This document shows, in pieces, positions 61,749 to 64,000 of a stretch of DNA of 64,000 nt. Made by a program: the position numbers and the translations under genes. Numbering within the stretch: the stretch's first letter is position 1; each line of letters begins with the position of its first letter. The notes beneath the pieces were generated by a model. That model was not told the DNA's origin. It ran no database searches and saw only the letters and a program-made list of their open reading frames with translations. This DNA comes from Parasphingorhabdus cellanae (GTDB lineage Bacteria; Pseudomonadota; Alphaproteobacteria; Sphingomonadales; Sphingomonadaceae), in contig NZ_CP071794.1 in NCBI RefSeq assembly GCF_017498565.1, positions 3,090,001 to 3,154,000 of the forward strand, written 5' to 3'.

Positions 61749-62276
61749 ATGACCATTTCATTATATGACGCCGTTATCCCGTCACAGCTTCAGATTATAG
61801 CAGCCGTTCGCGGGCTGGTCGATAAGGCCAAAACGCATTGTGACGAGACCGGTACTGCTGCAGAAGAAATTATCGGTGCTCGGCTTATTGAAGACATGCA
61901 GCCCTTTTCCTACCAGGTAAAATGTTGTCGTGAGCATTCGCTCGGCGCAATCGAGGCTGTGCGTGAAGGCGTTTTTACCCCCAGCCTCGTGGCACCGCCA
62001 GACAGTTGGGAAGGGCTTTACGAAAAGCTCGACGAAGCGAAAGCCGGACTTGAAAAGGTTGACGAAGCAGAGATGGCTGGTTTTGTTGGGCAACCCATGG
62101 AATTCCGTTTCAAAGAGACCGTCATGCCATTTACGGCCGAAAATTTCCTGTTCAGTTTCGCGCAACCCAATTTCTACTTCCATGCCACCACAGCCTATGA
62201 TCTCCTGCGTGAACGCGGTTTCAAGATTGGCAAAATGGATTTTGTGGGCGTTCCGCGGATGAAGCGGCCAGCATGA
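61749..62276 (+). CDS. DUF1993-family protein
   Basis: 175 aa. Visible features are a helical core with ARLIEDMQPFSYQVKCCREH, the conserved FTAENFLFSFAQPNFYFHAT block and a C-terminal GFKIGKMDFVG. This matches the DUF1993 family, four-helix proteins related in shape to DinB. His/Asp spacing could bind a metal but no activity is known to me. Its stop overlaps the nusB start (ATGA). Confidence 0.85.
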   Translation: MTISLYDAVIPSQLQIIAAVRGLVDKAKTHCDETGTAAEEIIGARLIEDMQPFSYQVKCCREHSLGAIEAVREGVFTPSLVAPPDSWEGLYEKLDEAKAGLEKVDEAEMAGFVGQPMEFRFKETVMPFTAENFLFSFAQPNFYFHATTAYDLLRERGFKIGKMDFVGVPRMKRPA

Positions 62277-62722
62277 CCGCAAAATCAAATACCCGTTCCA
62301 CGGCCCGCCTCGCCGCAGTCCAGGCGCTTTTCCAGCATGACATGGAAAAGACACCGGTGCCGCGGCTCTTGAAAGAATTTCATGATCACCGGCTGGGTGC
62401 TGAGATTGAAGATGCCCAATATCGTCCGGTCGAGGTCGATTTCTTTGATGATGTCGTCGTTGGAGTGTCCGAAAAACGGGATGAAATTGATGCTTTGATC
62501 GCTGAAAAACTGGCATCTGGCTGGTCTATGGGGCGGCTCGACAAAACTATGTTGCAAATATTACGCGCCGGGGCCTTTGAATTGATGGCGCGGGACGATG
62601 TCCCGACGGGGACAGTGATCAGCGAATATGTTGACGTCGCACATGCCTTTTTTGACAAAAAGGACAGCGGCTTCATAAACGGATTGCTGGACACAATAGC
62701 GAAGCAGGTTCGGGGCAGCTGA
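62273..62722 (+). CDS. nusB: Transcription antitermination factor NusB
   Basis: 149-aa all-helical RNA-binding protein. It starts with the basic RSTARLAAVQALFQHDME stretch that contacts boxA RNA and has AGAFELMARDDVPTGTVISE and GLLDTIAKQVR at the C-terminus. With NusE it promotes rRNA antitermination. It has an insertion of about 10 residues compared with E. coli, common in alphaproteobacteria. thiL follows, the usual order. Confidence 0.93.
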   Translation: MTAKSNTRSTARLAAVQALFQHDMEKTPVPRLLKEFHDHRLGAEIEDAQYRPVEVDFFDDVVVGVSEKRDEIDALIAEKLASGWSMGRLDKTMLQILRAGAFELMARDDVPTGTVISEYVDVAHAFFDKKDSGFINGLLDTIAKQVRGS

Positions 62723-62812
62723 GGGGCTGACATTCATGCGGTCCTGCTTTGTAGGGGAGCGTGAGTGTTAGTTATAGATGTGGGGCACATCTTCTTTGTG
62801 AAGGGGCCTCAA

Positions 62813-63748
62813 TTGACCGAATTAGATTTTATTGACCAGTTAAAAGCACTGGCGACCCATCCGGCTGCCCGCGGATTGGCTGATGATGCTGCGGTGCTGC
62901 CTTTTGGCCGGCACAAGCTTGTTATGACCCATGACATGATGGTCGAGGATGTCCATTTCCTGTCCAGCGCTGATCCTGCCGATGTGGCGTGGAAGCTTGT
63001 GGCGGTGAACCTTTCTGACCTCGCCGCCAAAGGCGCGAAGCCGCTCGGCATGTTGATGGGATATTGCCAGACAGGCGATGACAACTGGGATACGGCCTTT
63101 GTCCGCGGACTGAAAGAAGCCATCGGCCATTTTTGTGTTCCGTTGCTTGGGGGAGATACCGTTTCTGCCGGAGCGGATGGCAAACGGACTTTGGCATTGA
63201 CCGCTTTCGGTGAAGCGAAAGGTCATATCATTCCAGCGCGCTGCGGTGCGGAGCCGGGCCATAGTATATATGTTACGGGACATATCGGTGATGCCTGGGC
63301 TGGTCTACAGATTGCGTCTGGCAAGGCGCATGCCGGTGATATAGAAACGTCTGCCGCTCTATTGAAAGCGCATAACCGACCTGTTCCGAAACTGGATGAT
63401 GGTAGGGCGTTGTCGTCATTGGTCAGCACAATGATGGATGTTTCGGACGGCTTGCTGCTTGATGCCTCGCGAATAGCTAGTGCGAGCGGGGTGAATCTTG
63501 AAATCGATCTGGACCAACTTCCTCTCTCTCAATCATTCAAAACCGTGTTTGGAGAGGGCGAAGAGGCCAGAATGAGCGCAGCGACAGGCGGCGATGATTA
63601 TCAATTGTTGCTTACCGCCAGCCCGGAAACCGTATTACCGATCAACCTTAGCAAAATTGGAAAATGTCGGCCCGGGTCAGGCGTATCGCTGGTCCAAAAG
63701 GGCGAGCGGATCGGTCTACCAGAGACTTTGGGTTTCGTACACGCCTAG
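62813..63748 (+). CDS. thiL: Thiamine-monophosphate kinase
   Basis: 311 aa from TTG 62813, preferred because AAGGGG lies 6 bases upstream and the family normally begins T-E-x-x-F/I-; a GTG at 62765 is the alternative. ADDAAVLPF, VMTHDMMVEDVHFL, NLSDLAAKGAKPLGML, LLGGDTVS and MMDVSDGLLLDASRIA are the metal and ATP sites of ThiL, which makes thiamine diphosphate. Full length. Confidence 0.95.
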   Translation: MTELDFIDQLKALATHPAARGLADDAAVLPFGRHKLVMTHDMMVEDVHFLSSADPADVAWKLVAVNLSDLAAKGAKPLGMLMGYCQTGDDNWDTAFVRGLKEAIGHFCVPLLGGDTVSAGADGKRTLALTAFGEAKGHIIPARCGAEPGHSIYVTGHIGDAWAGLQIASGKAHAGDIETSAALLKAHNRPVPKLDDGRALSSLVSTMMDVSDGLLLDASRIASASGVNLEIDLDQLPLSQSFKTVFGEGEEARMSAATGGDDYQLLLTASPETVLPINLSKIGKCRPGSGVSLVQKGERIGLPETLGFVHA

Positions 63749-63854
63749 CCGTTGCGAATTTCGGCCAATTTGCGGGGTATCTGAAATGCTAGTGATGCCC
63801 GTGAAAACAGGGGTTGCACCATGCGCTTCACGCTTTATAAGTTTCCGCGATATT

Positions 63855-63875
63855 GCCCCAATTCTGGGGCTTTTC
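63855..63875 (+). terminator. Short terminator-like hairpin after thiL
   Basis: GCCCC-AATTCT-GGGGC (63855-63870) followed by TTTT. The stem is only 5 bp. It separates thiL from hppA; the hppA promoter would then lie around 63871-63890 (CATTATAAAAA). Confidence 0.5.
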
Positions 63876-63906
63876 ATTATAAAAATATAGGGGGAGAAGA
63901 ACAGCA

Positions 63907-64000
63907 ATGACTGTTGTCACCATTTCAATAATCTGCGGTTTAATAGCCGTATTATATGGCTTTATTACCAGCCGTCAGGTGCTGAATGCGCCAGCCGGCA
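63907..64000 (+). CDS. hppA: Membrane-bound proton-translocating pyrophosphatase, 5' end only
   Basis: Thirty-one codons are present, starting MTVVTISIICGLIAVLYGFI and continuing TSRQVLNAPAG. A first membrane helix followed by a short TSRQVL segment is how K+-insensitive H+-pyrophosphatases of alphaproteobacteria begin. A GGGGGAG ribosome site lies ahead of the ATG. The enzyme pumps protons using pyrophosphate. The rest is beyond the window, so the call rests on the N-terminus alone. Confidence 0.8.
   Translation, partial: MTVVTISIICGLIAVLYGFITSRQVLNAPAG

Overview
The window looks like the chromosome of a marine-type sphingomonad (Alphaproteobacteria, Sphingomonadales; Sphingorhabdus/Parasphingorhabdus/Sphingopyxis-like). 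This rests on a PEPxxWA-type sorting signal, class Ia ribonucleotide reductase without an ATP-cone, short-form HisG, CobS/CobT with a J-domain protein, and the order hisG-hisD-nusB-thiL-hppA. No rRNA, tRNA, CRISPR array, complete transposase or integrase was recognised. Species assignment is inference.

Layout. 1-4.2 kb (minus strand): an EamA-type transporter cut by the window edge, two tandem paralogous two-helix membrane proteins and class I fumarase in one overlapping operon, then a solitary mreB. 4.2-8.8 kb (plus): a 750-bp region with an NrdR-like box and two folded RNA elements, then nrdA, a small membrane protein, a foldback repeat and nrdB. 8.9-10.8 kb: an AT-rich pair, a YwgA-like small protein and an HD-domain phosphohydrolase. 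11-17.3 kb: mostly small genes (nuclease, PEP-CTERM protein, HTH protein, membrane protein, two glycine-zipper proteins, an SDR), a tandem array of three ~40-aa hydrophobic proteins, and an L7/L12-like gene broken by one amber codon.

17.4-27.3 kb (minus): a four-gene cluster of a tetra/pentaheme cytochrome, a lipoprotein with two GlcG/HbpS-like domains, an outer-membrane beta-barrel and a ten-CXXCH cytochrome fused to an LVIVD-type propeller. It resembles a porin-cytochrome conduit for moving electrons across the outer membrane. 27.5-33.2 kb (minus): aldehyde dehydrogenase, an acetolactate-synthase-like ThDP enzyme, a D-2-hydroxyacid dehydrogenase and cysS.

33.3-49.6 kb (minus): a 16-kb, five-gene block made of a CHAT-TPR protease-like protein, a CHASE2-adenylate cyclase, a secreted 267-aa protein, a TpsB transporter and a 2806-aa TpsA exoprotein. 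It combines a putative caspase-like peptidase, cyclic-nucleotide signalling and two-partner secretion, and with the cytochrome cluster it is the best candidate for an undescribed system. 49.8-56.3 kb (minus): nitroreductase, cobT, a class A PBP, cobS and a J-domain protein. 56.4-57.4 kb (plus): bolA, NUDIX and cupin genes in an overlapping operon. 57.5-59.7 kb (minus): an S33 hydrolase behind a strong palindromic operator and a DUF2332-type protein. 59.8-64 kb (plus): hisG, hisD, a DUF1993-type gene, nusB, thiL and the start of hppA.

Gene coordinates are firm. Positions of short motifs and hairpins were counted by eye and could be off by a base.
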